Shown here in pieces: positions 1 through 8,199 of a stretch of DNA of 64,000 bases. The notes below the pieces were generated by a model, which saw nothing but the letters and a program-made list of their open reading frames with translations, was not told the origin of the DNA and made no database searches. The stretch's first letter is position 1. The number at the start of each line of letters is the position of its first letter. Position numbers and translations under genes: made by a program. Source of the DNA: Limnohabitans sp. T6-5 (GTDB taxonomy: Bacteria > Pseudomonadota > Gammaproteobacteria > Burkholderiales > Burkholderiaceae_C); the NCBI RefSeq assembly GCF_003063315.1, contig NZ_NERV01000003.1, positions 62,001 to 126,000 of the forward strand, given 5' to 3'.

Positions 1-103
1 GATTGCGCTGGGTTTCGGGCGGTCGGGATTCGGACGTTTGGGCCAGCAGGGGCGGGGCCAGCAGGGCGCTCAGCCAGCACAGTGCCACAAAGGCCAGCCG
101 CAT
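1..103 (-). CDS. secreted protein, N-terminal fragment (gene runs off the left edge)
   Basis: Reading leftward from position 103 there is an open frame that begins MRLAFVALCWLSALLAPPLL and continues to the window edge. The first 21 residues form a textbook signal peptide (hydrophobic core, LLA-Q cleavage site). An in-frame ATG also exists at 115, but the ATG at 103 overlaps the stop of the anti-sigma gene as TAATG, which points to translational coupling, so I prefer it. Only 34 codons are visible, so the function cannot be read. By its place behind an ECF sigma/anti-sigma pair it is probably an extracytoplasmic effector or target, for example a CHAT- or S8-type protease; that is inference only. 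Confidence 0.6.
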   Translation of the reverse strand, partial: MRLAFVALCWLSALLAPPLLAQTSESRPPETQRN

Positions 104-774
104 TACCGGGGACATGCAGCGGCTGCGCGATCCACATCCACAGGGATGGCTTGCTCCACCCATGGGCTGTTGCGCAGCAAGGCCAGTGTTTCTGGCGTGG
201 ACGAACCCGCAGAGCCACGCACCCAGATTTCGCCATCTTGATTGGGGCCGCTGATCAGCTGCAATTGCAGCGTGCGCAGCATTTGCACCACATGGACCCA
301 CTGCACCTGAGGCGACAAGGCAATGCGAATGCCGAGAGCCTGTATGCAATTGACCTGCTCACCCCGGAAACGCTCCAGGCCTTGACTTGTTGAGCCGCCT
401 TGAGGGGACAACAGCCCCATGCCCGTGACCAGTAACCCACCCAGTACAACGCCAGCCACCGCACTGATCCACGGCCCGGCCAGCACATCGCGCGCACCCT
501 GGGGGGTTTGAGCTTGGGCTTGGGGCGCAACAGGCGCTTTGTGCCAGTTCAGTTCGCGGTACAGCCGCGCCAGGCGCACGGACTCGGGAATGTTCGAGCG
601 CAAGCGTTGACTGTGCAGGCGCTCTTGGTGGGCTTGCTCAATGTCGGCACGCTTGTGAGGATGCTGGGCCAAATGGCTGTCCATCCAGCTGCGCTCTTGG
701 GCGGCCAAGGTGCCGTTGACATAAAACGGCACATTCTCGTCAAACCGAAGTTCATCTGTTTGTGGCTCGTTCAT
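103..774 (-). CDS. membrane-bound anti-sigma factor of an ECF pair
   Basis: A 223-residue protein with a cytoplasmic N-terminal part (about 1-95, with the FYVNGTL and WMDSHLAQHP stretch usual in anti-sigma N-termini), one transmembrane helix at about 102-122, and a periplasmic tail. The tail has the pattern LRTLQLQLISGP followed by an LLRNSPWVEQA segment, as found in many proteobacterial anti-sigma proteins. I see no classic HxxxCxxC zinc motif. It overlaps the upstream sigma gene by 4 bases (ATGA), so the two are almost certainly co-translated. Expected role: hold the sigma factor at the membrane until an envelope signal arrives. Confidence 0.75.
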   Translation of the reverse strand: MNEPQTDELRFDENVPFYVNGTLAAQERSWMDSHLAQHPHKRADIEQAHQERLHSQRLRSNIPESVRLARLYRELNWHKAPVAPQAQAQTPQGARDVLAGPWISAVAGVVLGGLLVTGMGLLSPQGGSTSQGLERFRGEQVNCIQALGIRIALSPQVQWVHVVQMLRTLQLQLISGPNQDGEIWVRGSAGSSTPETLALLRNSPWVEQAIPVDVDRAAAACPR

Positions 775-1361
775 GACTGGGGTCCTTGGTTAAATTTCTG
801 GATGCATTGGCGCAAAAACTTTCTGGCGTTGTGCAGCCGTGACTTCACCGTGCCGATGGCGCACTGCTGAATGACGGCAATCTCATCCATGCTGGCATCC
901 TTTGAATAGGCCCAATAAATCGCCTCTTTTTGCAGGTCCGGCAACTGCTCGCGGCAGTGTGACAAGGCCTCGCCGTCTTCGATGTTTATGGCTTGTGTCG
1001 GCGTATCGCCCGCAGGGTCTGGCCAATCGCAGACTTCCAGATCCTCCATGGACTCGGTGCGAATGCGCCTGCCCTGCTTGCGCATGCGGTCATAAACCTT
1101 GTGTTTGGCAATGCTCAACAACCAGCTCGTAAACGATGAGTCGCCCTTGAAGGCCAATGGGTTCTTGCCCAGCGCAAAAAAAACATCGTTGACGATCTCA
1201 TCCGCATCTTCGCGATCGGCGCGCATGTGCATGACAAAACGAAACACATCGTCGTGGTAGGACTGGTAGATGCGCTCAAACGCTTGCGGATTTTTGGGAC
1301 TGATTTGGGCCAACAGGTGTTTCAGGGTGGATTCAGGCAAGTGGCTCATGGCAGAAGGCAA
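771..1361 (-). CDS. ECF-type RNA polymerase sigma factor
   Basis: A 196-residue sigma-70 family protein of the short extracytoplasmic-function class. Region 2 lies at about 25-95 (RIYQSYHDDVFRFVMHM, then DADEIVNDVFFALG and SFTSWLLSIAKHKVYDRMRK). Region 4 lies at about 135-185 (LPDLQKEAIYWAYSKDASMD, then GTVKSRLHNARKFL, the recognition helix). The first gene of a leftward unit with an anti-sigma factor and a secreted protein, it probably autoregulates this unit and perhaps the divergent envelope genes to the right. The ECF subgroup cannot be assigned by eye. Confidence 0.9.
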   Translation of the reverse strand: MPSAMSHLPESTLKHLLAQISPKNPQAFERIYQSYHDDVFRFVMHMRADREDADEIVNDVFFALGKNPLAFKGDSSFTSWLLSIAKHKVYDRMRKQGRRIRTESMEDLEVCDWPDPAGDTPTQAINIEDGEALSHCREQLPDLQKEAIYWAYSKDASMDEIAVIQQCAIGTVKSRLHNARKFLRQCIQKFNQGPQS

Positions 1362-1463
1362 AAGTCAGGGCCTGCGAATTCTAGAAGAGTTTTAAAAAAG
1401 TGAACCTTAGGCACTCATTGCGGACACTAAAAGATGTCGCAAACATTGATTAAAGGAGTCGAC

Positions 1464-1760
1464 ATGCAATTCTCTAAAACGCTGATCGCGCTGGGCCTTG
1501 TGGCGGGCTTGGCTGTGGCACAAGCGCAGACCACCCTGACATCCCCCCTGGTGGAAGGCCAATGCAGCAACGGTGCTGTTTACAAATTGCAGACCTATCA
1601 ACAACACCATGCGGGGCAACAGGTCAAGGGCTATGCCTACGAAGGGCCCTTGGGGCAAGGCACCGTGTTGTCCACCGTGCCCCTGGACCAGGCCCAGCGC
1701 CTGGTCTGCAAGGAGCCGGGCGTGGGTCGGTGGTTGCCTGACGATGGGGATGATCAGTGA
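1464..1760 (+). CDS. small secreted protein, unknown
   Basis: A 98-residue protein starting MQFSKTLIALGLVAGLAV with a signal peptide cleaved near AQAQ. The start at 1464 is chosen because AAAGGAG lies 7 bases upstream; a longer frame from 1434 has no such site. The mature part is about 78 residues with two cysteines (in EGQCSNG and LVCKEPG) that could form one disulfide in the periplasm. I recognise no family. It is divergent from the sigma factor gene, which makes it a plausible regulon member. Confidence 0.6.
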   Translation: MQFSKTLIALGLVAGLAVAQAQTTLTSPLVEGQCSNGAVYKLQTYQQHHAGQQVKGYAYEGPLGQGTVLSTVPLDQAQRLVCKEPGVGRWLPDDGDDQ

Positions 1761-1923
1761 GTACCACCCTCGCACGCAACAGCGGGTGCGGGGCGATTTT
1801 AGCGGTCATTGCGCATTGAAGTACGATCAAAGTAATCTTTAAGTAATATTAAAGAATGACTATCGAAACACGGTCCGGTCAGCCAAAACGTGGTTCGTAT
1901 CTTCCCCGCAATGCCCGCTATTC

Positions 1924-3711
1924 ATGACATCAAAGCTCAACACATGGTTTAAAAACCTGACTTGTGAATTCCAAAAACTGACCGTCATCAGGTTTTTCAT
2001 GGGCCACTGGGCTGCCGCAGCCTTCAGTGCCGCCATGACCATCGTTCTGGAGCATCTGGGCTATTTGCAGTTGTTCACCAAATTGTCCTGGTTGGTCTTG
2101 TTCAGTTTGCCTACGACGGGGGCGCAAACGCCTGTGAGTTTTCAGTCAGGCATGCCTGCCGTTGTACTGATCCAGGAAGCCGACTTTGTCACCCGGTATG
2201 GCGAGAAAACACCACTGGACCGGTGTGTACTGGCGGGCGATATCCAAAGGGTTTTGGCCAAATCACCCCAAAGACTGGCGGTTGATTTTGACCTGTCGCC
2301 CATGATGGGCAACAACGCGATGGATGTGCAGTGCCAAGCACGCCTGGACAGTTTGCTCGATGAAAACAGTGAACGATTGATTGCGCTGGTGCCTTTTGCC
2401 ACCAGCAACCCGGCCTTGCGAGAGAAAAAGCATGCGTGGATGAACGCTCGATGCCAAGCCGGATTGGCGTTTGCAGATGGCCGACTCGATGCTGCCATGG
2501 GCATCGTCACAGAACACGATGTCGGTGAGGGGGATGATTTGAAAGCCCGGATCGCTGAGCAAATGCGCGAGGGTCCCTCAGCCTACATTTGCACGCAGGT
2601 TCAATCTGCCAGCACGCCAGAAGCCAATCCCTGGCTGAATGAACAGCGCAGCACATCGGATGCAGCCATCCACCATGAAAGCGCCCCCCTTCATTTCCGC
2701 AGCGCCATCCACCAATTGGCCGTGATCCCACTGGACGGCGACACATTTGAAAGGCTTCCTTCGTTGCAGGACAGCCCGGTTTTGCTGGGAGGGGATTGGG
2801 GCCGTGATGACAGTTTCCTGACGGGCATTGGCGAACAAGCCGGGGCTGTGGTGCACGGGGTGCGAATCGTGAACTTGAAAGAGCCTGTCAAGGCGCCGTC
2901 ACCTTTGTTTGCGTTTCTGCTGGACATGGGGATCGCCATGGGATTTGCCTGGCTGGTCAATTACTTTTGGTCGACCTATGTGGATTGGCGAAAACTCGAT
3001 CACCACTTTCATGGGAATGGCCACAAGGTTGCTTTGGGTGCCTTGATCCTGGTCTTGTTTGTGGTGGCCTACCTGGGCTTGACGCTGTTCTTTATATTTT
3101 CAGCGCATTACTTGCTTGAAACCCAGGGGCTGGTGATCGCGCCCATTTTGATTGCGGTGTCCATGCTGTTGGATGGTTTTGTGTCGGGGCCTGTCGAAAA
3201 GCTCAATGAGTTGCTTGAAGAAGAATCAGAGAACGCCTGGCGGCACAGGTCTTTGGACCTTGAAGAAGCTTTGCCCGAAGAAATCACGCGGGTGATGAAC
3301 AACATTCTGTGCATGTTGGGCATGGGTGTGTGGGTGGTGCTTCTGGCCTGGTTTTGGGGGGCGCAAGCGCTGACCCATTTGTCTGGTTTGATCTTCGAGA
3401 GTTTGATGATCATTTTTTACCTGGCGTTGCTGGTGCAAGTCTTCGCCTATGTCTACCAACCTCAATTGCGCCTGAAAGATGCGCAGGGCAGGGCAGGCCA
3501 CAAGAACCCCCACCCAAGTCATGCCGATACGCAAGACGCGAATGAAAAGTCGGGCACACACAGCCACGCATCCAAAGCGGGCCGAATTTTCGGGCGTCCG
3601 AAAAAAATGAAGGATTTGATGGCCATCGGCAAAGTGTTTTCAGTCTTGAAAACCTGCGCCTTCTGGGCGGTGTTGGTCGCAGCGACGTATTTGCAGACGT
3701 TCGGGCATTGA
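1924..3711 (+). CDS. CHASE2 domain membrane protein without output domain
   Basis: A 595-residue membrane protein. After an N-terminal transmembrane segment (about 28-62), residues about 70-300 form a CHASE2 extracytoplasmic sensor domain, recognised from LDRCVLAGDIQRVL, RLAVDFDLSP and the later RLPSLQDSPVLLGGDW. The C-terminal half holds about six hydrophobic helices (near 325-345, 365-395, 405-425, 455-480, 485-505, 570-592). No kinase, cyclase or GGDEF domain follows, unlike most CHASE2 receptors. The next genes in the same direction encode a secreted DUF928-like protein and an M48 protease, with a 51-base gap to the first. In cyanobacteria CHASE2 proteins occur beside CHAT, DUF928 and ECF genes (general knowledge), so this may be an envelope-sensing cassette. 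Confidence 0.75.
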   Translation: MTSKLNTWFKNLTCEFQKLTVIRFFMGHWAAAAFSAAMTIVLEHLGYLQLFTKLSWLVLFSLPTTGAQTPVSFQSGMPAVVLIQEADFVTRYGEKTPLDRCVLAGDIQRVLAKSPQRLAVDFDLSPMMGNNAMDVQCQARLDSLLDENSERLIALVPFATSNPALREKKHAWMNARCQAGLAFADGRLDAAMGIVTEHDVGEGDDLKARIAEQMREGPSAYICTQVQSASTPEANPWLNEQRSTSDAAIHHESAPLHFRSAIHQLAVIPLDGDTFERLPSLQDSPVLLGGDWGRDDSFLTGIGEQAGAVVHGVRIVNLKEPVKAPSPLFAFLLDMGIAMGFAWLVNYFWSTYVDWRKLDHHFHGNGHKVALGALILVLFVVAYLGLTLFFIFSAHYLLETQGLVIAPILIAVSMLLDGFVSGPVEKLNELLEEESENAWRHRSLDLEEALPEEITRVMNNILCMLGMGVWVVLLAWFWGAQALTHLSGLIFESLMIIFYLALLVQVFAYVYQPQLRLKDAQGRAGHKNPHPSHADTQDANEKSGTHSHASKAGRIFGRPKKMKDLMAIGKVFSVLKTCAFWAVLVAATYLQTFGH

Positions 3712-3762
3712 TCCGCAGAAAGCGCTTGAAGTGAAGAAAAGAAGATCCACGAGGAACAAAAC

Positions 3763-4443
3763 ATGAGACAAAGTCAAACCCTGGCAGCCCTGCGCAAGCT
3801 GGCGATTGCGTCCTGGGTGTGCGCCCTGCACATCGACGTATCGGCGCAATCGGCGCAATCGGCGCAAGACTGCCAACTGCGATTGCCCCCCGATGCGGCG
3901 ACCAGCAGTCTGGCCAAGGATATGGCCAAGACAAACCCCTGCACGCTGGTGCCTGGCCTGAAAGCCCAGTCTCTTGATGAGGTGTGGAAAGCCTTCATGA
4001 AGCATGGCAAAACGGGCGGCAAGCGCTTTGATGATCCACCGCGTGGCATCCCGTCAGGTGTGGTGATGGTTCGGGCGGAAGGGCTCACATTTGATCTGCA
4101 GGACAAAGTGGCAGAGGGCTTGATCAGCCTGAACATTTTTGCAGGATCGACCAAGGTGGTGGATCTGAGAAAACCTGGCGCCAAAGTGGTGATACCGGCT
4201 GAGAAATTCCAAGCAGGCGTGAGCTACAAGTGGCAGCTGCTGACTGGCCGCGACGATTACTGGGGCCGCATGAAAGTGCTGGACGCAGAAAGCCAGGACA
4301 CCTTGCAGCAAAGGTTGGCGGCGCTGGCAAAAGCCGACGTGAGTCCTGAAATCAGAAACATCTATACAGCCGCAATTTATGACGAGGCTGATCTGATCTT
4401 CGACCGTGATCGCATTTTTTCTGACATGAACAAGGAGAAGTGA
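3763..4443 (+). CDS. secreted protein, distant DUF928-like
   Basis: A 226-residue protein with a signal peptide ending near VSAQ. The segment VIPAEKFQAGVSYKWQLL and the later VSPEIRNIYTAAIYDEADLI recall the core of DUF928 proteins, in which a GxxYxW strand is followed by a helix that ends in an alanine-rich, tyrosine-containing stretch. The overall identity is too weak to be sure. It ends 2 bases before the ATG of the M48 protease gene (TGATCATG), so the two are coupled. Its job is unknown; position suggests a periplasmic partner of the CHASE2 protein or of the protease. Confidence 0.55.
   Translation: MRQSQTLAALRKLAIASWVCALHIDVSAQSAQSAQDCQLRLPPDAATSSLAKDMAKTNPCTLVPGLKAQSLDEVWKAFMKHGKTGGKRFDDPPRGIPSGVVMVRAEGLTFDLQDKVAEGLISLNIFAGSTKVVDLRKPGAKVVIPAEKFQAGVSYKWQLLTGRDDYWGRMKVLDAESQDTLQQRLAALAKADVSPEIRNIYTAAIYDEADLIFDRDRIFSDMNKEK
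3841..3867. repeat. 9-bp tandem repeat in a signal peptide region
   Basis: Three perfect copies of TCGGCGCAA encode SAQSAQSAQ just at the expected signal-peptidase site of the DUF928-like protein. Copy-number change would stay in frame and only lengthen the junction. Confidence 0.9.
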
Positions 4444-4445
4444 TC

Positions 4446-5729
4446 ATGAAGTCCATGTCAAACCAGCTCGTGAAATATGGCAGCTACAACACGGCGACTT
4501 TTGGTGTCAAGCGCTTGACGCGCCTGAGCATGCTCATGCTGTGCATCGGCGCCGCAGGCTTGGGCTCTGGCACCTATGCGCAGGACCCAGCGGCGGAGCC
4601 TGCCAAGGAGGCGCTGTCCTCAGAATCCGTTCAAAAAGCAGTGGGATCGGCCCTTTCCTCCATCGGTAATTTCTTCAAGAAAGCCGTGAACGCGCCGGAA
4701 AAGGCCGCGGAGCCGAACGATGAAGTCAACAACGACAGTGGTAAAGCCGCCACCAGTTCGACGGGACTCAACATCATTGACATCACCCAGATCAGCTCGG
4801 TTTCCAGCAGCGTGTTGGACCCTCTGTGCAACGAACCCGTGCAGCCGTTTGGCATCACTGATAACGCCGCATCTTTGCTGATGTTGGCTGGGAAGATGAA
4901 ATTGCAGGGTTCTTTGAGCATGCTGACGCCGGGCGGAGGCGGTGCCCCTCAGTACAAGCCCGCCGATGTGATCAAGATGGCAGCGCGCAACCTGAACTGG
5001 TTGCCCCAAGAGTTGGAGATGAAGCTGGGCGAAACGCTGTTGCAAGATACCGACATTCTGGATGAGCGCAGAAACAAGGCGTCTGAGCGCATCTATCGCA
5101 AGGCCCGCACCGTCATGGACGATCTGGTGAAGTTGCTGCCACAACCCTTGCCTTACAACTTCAAAATTCTGGTGAGCAAAGCCAGCCATCGCAGTGCCTC
5201 TGCTTTGCCAGGGGGCATCATCGTGGCCGACCGGGATCTTTTTGAAGATGACGCCGACTTGGACTATGCGTATTTCGTGATCGGTCACGAGATTTCCCAT
5301 GTCCTTCAACGTCATCAAACACGCGCCTATCAAGCCCGGCTGGTCGACGGCATAGACACGATTGAAAACCTCAGCAAATTCATCGCCTCCAATCAGCAGT
5401 CCTCACCGGGTTCCATCCTCGCTTTTGGCACCTCCTTGAAAAAGCTGGTGGTGGATTTTTCTGAACAACAAGAGCTGCAGGCCGACAGCTGCTCCATCCG
5501 CTGGATGAGCCAACGCTTGGCAGACCCCAAAAAGCTGCAAAGCAAGATGCAACGCATCACGCAGCAAATTGCCCCGGTCGGAAAAGTCACCCCAAACAAC
5601 CTGAGCGGTCAAAACGTGATCGATGTGCTCAAGCAGCTCGGCGACGGCGTGTATGAACGCCACCCCAGCGGCAATCAAAGAAGAGAAAACATCTTGAACA
5701 CGCTGCAGACGGTCATTGCAGGGCAGTGA
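4446..5729 (+). CDS. M48 family metalloprotease, exported
   Basis: A 427-residue zinc protease. After a signal-like N-terminus (hydrophobic LSMLMLCIGAAGLGSGTYAQ) comes a low-complexity linker (AEPAKEALSSES, AAEPNDEVNNDSG), then the protease domain at about 195-400. HEISH at about residue 280 is the HExxH zinc site and EQQELQAD near 340 carries the third ligand glutamate, with the usual M48 spacing. ALPGGIIVADRDLF is the typical upstream strand. The start at 4446 has AAGGAG 9 bases upstream; a GTG at 4440 is also in frame. Related periplasmic M48 proteins (BepA/LoiP type) take part in envelope quality control; this fits an ECF-linked locus. Confidence 0.85.
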   Translation: MKSMSNQLVKYGSYNTATFGVKRLTRLSMLMLCIGAAGLGSGTYAQDPAAEPAKEALSSESVQKAVGSALSSIGNFFKKAVNAPEKAAEPNDEVNNDSGKAATSSTGLNIIDITQISSVSSSVLDPLCNEPVQPFGITDNAASLLMLAGKMKLQGSLSMLTPGGGGAPQYKPADVIKMAARNLNWLPQELEMKLGETLLQDTDILDERRNKASERIYRKARTVMDDLVKLLPQPLPYNFKILVSKASHRSASALPGGIIVADRDLFEDDADLDYAYFVIGHEISHVLQRHQTRAYQARLVDGIDTIENLSKFIASNQQSSPGSILAFGTSLKKLVVDFSEQQELQADSCSIRWMSQRLADPKKLQSKMQRITQQIAPVGKVTPNNLSGQNVIDVLKQLGDGVYERHPSGNQRRENILNTLQTVIAGQ

Positions 5730-5739
5730 GTGTTGAATA

Positions 5740-5763
5740 TAAATTCAAAGGAATTTGAATTTA
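5740..5763. repeat. AT-rich perfect inverted repeat
   Basis: TAAATTCAAA, a 4-base loop, and TTTGAATTTA form a perfect 10-bp stem 10 bases after the M48 protease stop. It lies at the left border of an AT-rich islet. It may be an operator for the next gene or a weak terminator; no T-run follows. Confidence 0.6.
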
Positions 5764-5851
5764 CATATTCACAAAGTGCTTTTGATTGTTTAAAGGTAAA
5801 TTTTCAATTTGATTTAATTAATTTGGTTTTTTAAAATGAAAGGGGTTGGTT

Positions 5852-6241
5852 ATGAAAGAGATCGAAGGTCATATTTCTTTGTTGGGTAACGCTGTAGTAT
5901 CTCCAAAAGGAATTACGACTTACAGTGTGATTAAAATAGATGAAAAAATAATTCAAAAAGTAAGAATACCCACTTCGTTGGATTCCTTTTTGATAGTTGG
6001 CGAGCGCGTAACAATTTATATGCGCAAATCTTTGATTTTGGGTGTCAAAAGAGAAGATGGTGTTTTGTATTGCTATTCTTCAAAAATATTTTTGGCTATT
6101 ATTTTGATTTTGCTGGGCATTCCTTTGATTCCATTTTTCGGAATCGGAATTTTATTTGTATGGATGGGGTGGGGGGAGTATTTAAATCACAAAATCATCA
6201 AGGAGCTTGAAAATAAAGGAGCAATTCCAATAAATATGTAG
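5852..6241 (+). CDS. small AT-rich membrane protein, unknown
   Basis: A 129-residue protein with a soluble N-terminal half (about 1-75) and two adjacent hydrophobic helices (about 77-110: IFLAIILILLGIPLIPF, GIGILFVWMGW), ending in a charged tail. The ATG at 5852 has AGGGG 6 bases upstream; a TTG at 5846 is in frame but poorly placed. The gene is strikingly AT-rich with ATA and TTA codons almost unused by its neighbours, so recent acquisition is likely. I do not recognise the family. Confidence 0.65.
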   Translation: MKEIEGHISLLGNAVVSPKGITTYSVIKIDEKIIQKVRIPTSLDSFLIVGERVTIYMRKSLILGVKREDGVLYCYSSKIFLAIILILLGIPLIPFFGIGILFVWMGWGEYLNHKIIKELENKGAIPINM

Positions 6242-6263
6242 CGCAAGAAAATAAGAAACTCCA

Positions 6264-6294
6264 GATGCCTCAGCAATTTATTTGCTGAGGCATC
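6264..6294. terminator. bidirectional terminator-like hairpin
   Basis: GATGCCTCAGCAA and TTGCTGAGGCATC form a perfect 13-bp stem with a 5-base loop. It sits between two convergent genes, so it can serve both strands. T-runs next to it are short. Confidence 0.75.
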
Positions 6295-6305
6295 CTTCAT
6301 CAGTG

Positions 6306-7445
6306 TCAATTGCTACCGTTCTTGTTGCAAACGCGGATGCGCCCATCCCACTCCATCACCACCAAGGTCGCAGACAGCGGCAACACCAGCGAATAGTCCG
6401 ACACGGGATCGGTGGTGGCGCCGCCAGCGGCAAAGCCCGCCCATGGGAACCAGGTGTTGTCGGTGTGGTTGATGTTGTTGTATTTCACTTTGCCGGTGGT
6501 CACGTTTCCAAGTCCTGCGCCTGTGACGCTGGTGCCTGTGATGGCGAGGGTGTTGCTGGATTGGCCGCCCAGGTTGCAAGTCCAGTTGCCGTTGATCGCG
6601 GACTCGGACAGTGATTTGACTTCGCTCAGATACCAGACGCCTGTGCGCAGATAACCTTCTTCGTTCGTGCGGTTCATGTCCAGCGTCAAGGCCTTTCCAA
6701 GGTTGCTGGCGATGACGGTGGCCTTGCCAAAGTTGGCGAATGTGATGAGACCGTTGCTGTCCAGGCTGAGCGCGACAGAGGCTTCTTGCGGCGTGCTGCC
6801 CCCCACGGATGTGCAGATATCGCTGACGAATTGACCGCTGCGGCACAGGGATGCACGCGTGCCATCGGCGGCGATCCTGATTTGACCCACACCAAAGTCC
6901 AAGCTGCCGCCACTGACGGCATCGCGGGACGCCATCATGAAGTTGTAGGTGCCCGCGAGCTTGCTCAAGGCGGTGGCTTTGTAGGCCGTTCCGCTCACGC
7001 TGGCTTCTTTGTTGCCGATTTTCAGATTACCGCTAACGCTTTGCGTGCTGCTGTCGGTAGTCAGCTTGCCGATGTCGCTGCCGCCAGTTTGGAGGGTGTA
7101 GCTTGTGCGTGAGCCTGTGGCCGTACCCGCTGAAATCGTGCCTTGCAGGTCACGCAGTCCATAGGCGGTGCTGACCACCTTGAGCGTAAAGGTGTTGTTG
7201 TTGGTATTGAGTGTCACGCGCCAGGTGTCGCCAATGTCTGCCATCAGGTCGTAAACGCCCGACGCCATCAATTCGGCACCCATGGCGCTGGCGTTGCTGG
7301 TGGCTGCAGCACTCACTTGAGTGTCAGCAGAGTCTGTGTTGTTGTTGGTCTGATCAGGGGTGCTGCTTGAACCTCCGCCACAAGCCGAAAGCGCGGCAAT
7401 GGCCATCAATGAAAGCAAAAAGTGGGTGGGTTGACGAAAACGCAT
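6306..7445 (-). CDS. lipoprotein, unknown, beta-rich
   Basis: A 379-residue lipoprotein. The start at 7445 is set by AAGGAG a few bases upstream; an in-frame extension to 7574 lacks one. The signal peptide ends in the lipobox LSAC, followed by a GGGSSS spacer and a Thr/Asn/Ser-rich linker, typical of surface or outer-membrane lipoproteins. The rest is rich in G, T, S and N with alternating hydrophobic residues, suggesting beta structure (for example DTWRVTLNTNNNTFTLKV). It contains few cysteines (CRSGQFVSDIC, WTCNLGG, RVCNKNG) that could pair. No catalytic motif seen; family not recognised. Confidence 0.75.
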   Translation of the reverse strand: MRFRQPTHFLLSLMAIAALSACGGGSSSTPDQTNNNTDSADTQVSAAATSNASAMGAELMASGVYDLMADIGDTWRVTLNTNNNTFTLKVVSTAYGLRDLQGTISAGTATGSRTSYTLQTGGSDIGKLTTDSSTQSVSGNLKIGNKEASVSGTAYKATALSKLAGTYNFMMASRDAVSGGSLDFGVGQIRIAADGTRASLCRSGQFVSDICTSVGGSTPQEASVALSLDSNGLITFANFGKATVIASNLGKALTLDMNRTNEEGYLRTGVWYLSEVKSLSESAINGNWTCNLGGQSSNTLAITGTSVTGAGLGNVTTGKVKYNNINHTDNTWFPWAGFAAGGATTDPVSDYSLVLPLSATLVVMEWDGRIRVCNKNGSN

Positions 7446-7491
7446 GGTGAAGCTCCTTAGGGTGCAGTGGACAAAGGTTTGAGTAGGACTC

Positions 7492-8137
7492 ATGCATAAA
7501 TCGTTTTTGATTTCAAAATGGTTCAAAAGTTTGATGAAAACACTCACATTCAATGAATTAAGACTGAGCGCCACCGCACAGCACCACTACCTGACCCTCA
7601 TTTGCCAGTGGGAAGAGCAGGCCTACGGCAAGGGTCTGCACCGTCAGCCTGATGAGTTGGCGCGTTGTGTCGGCAAAAATGGCGCTGGTTTTATCGTCTT
7701 ATTACAAGAAGACGAATTGCTGGCGTATGCCGATGTGTGGCAGTTGACGACGGACTTTTATGAACGCTTGCGTGTGGGGGTGATTGACGAGGAATCCATT
7801 GAGGCGCGGGACATCCTGTCGTGCACAGACGATTGCACCGGTCTGTGGTACGTTGGCAGCATGATCGTCAACCCCCGCCTTGAGGCAGAACCAACCGACA
7901 CGTGCAGCATTGGCGTTTGCCAGTTTGTGCAACGCATTGCCTGGCATTTTCAAACAGCACAGCCCGTTTCCAGCGCGTGTGCTTGGGGTAGGATCGTCAG
8001 CTTTTGGCAGCAAGCTCATGAAAAAATGGGGCTTTGGGCCAGTGCAGGCAGACGTACACGCCATTGATTTGCGGCCAAGGATGGAGAAATCCTTGCAGAC
8101 CGCAGACGCGGCCAATATTTTTGGCATGGCTCGCTAA
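7492..8137 (+). pseudogene. GNAT-like acetyltransferase gene with an apparent frameshift
   Basis: The first frame runs from 7492 (another ATG at 7534) to a stop at 8067 and looks coding up to about 7965, with GLWYVGSMIVNPRL as the GNAT-like central strand. After that the frame turns implausible (ACAWGRIVSFW). The +1 frame over 7960-8137 gives ARVLGVGSSAFGSKLMKKWG and a good charged C-terminus ending NIFGMAR. The two parts join naturally if one base near 7965-7975 is skipped. So either the gene is frameshifted or there is a sequence error. No gene beside it suggests a substrate. Confidence 0.6.
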
Positions 8138-8199
8138 TCTGATTCGATACGGGCATTGCAGTGACCTGTAAGTGATGGACATTGAAAGTAAAGGACACC

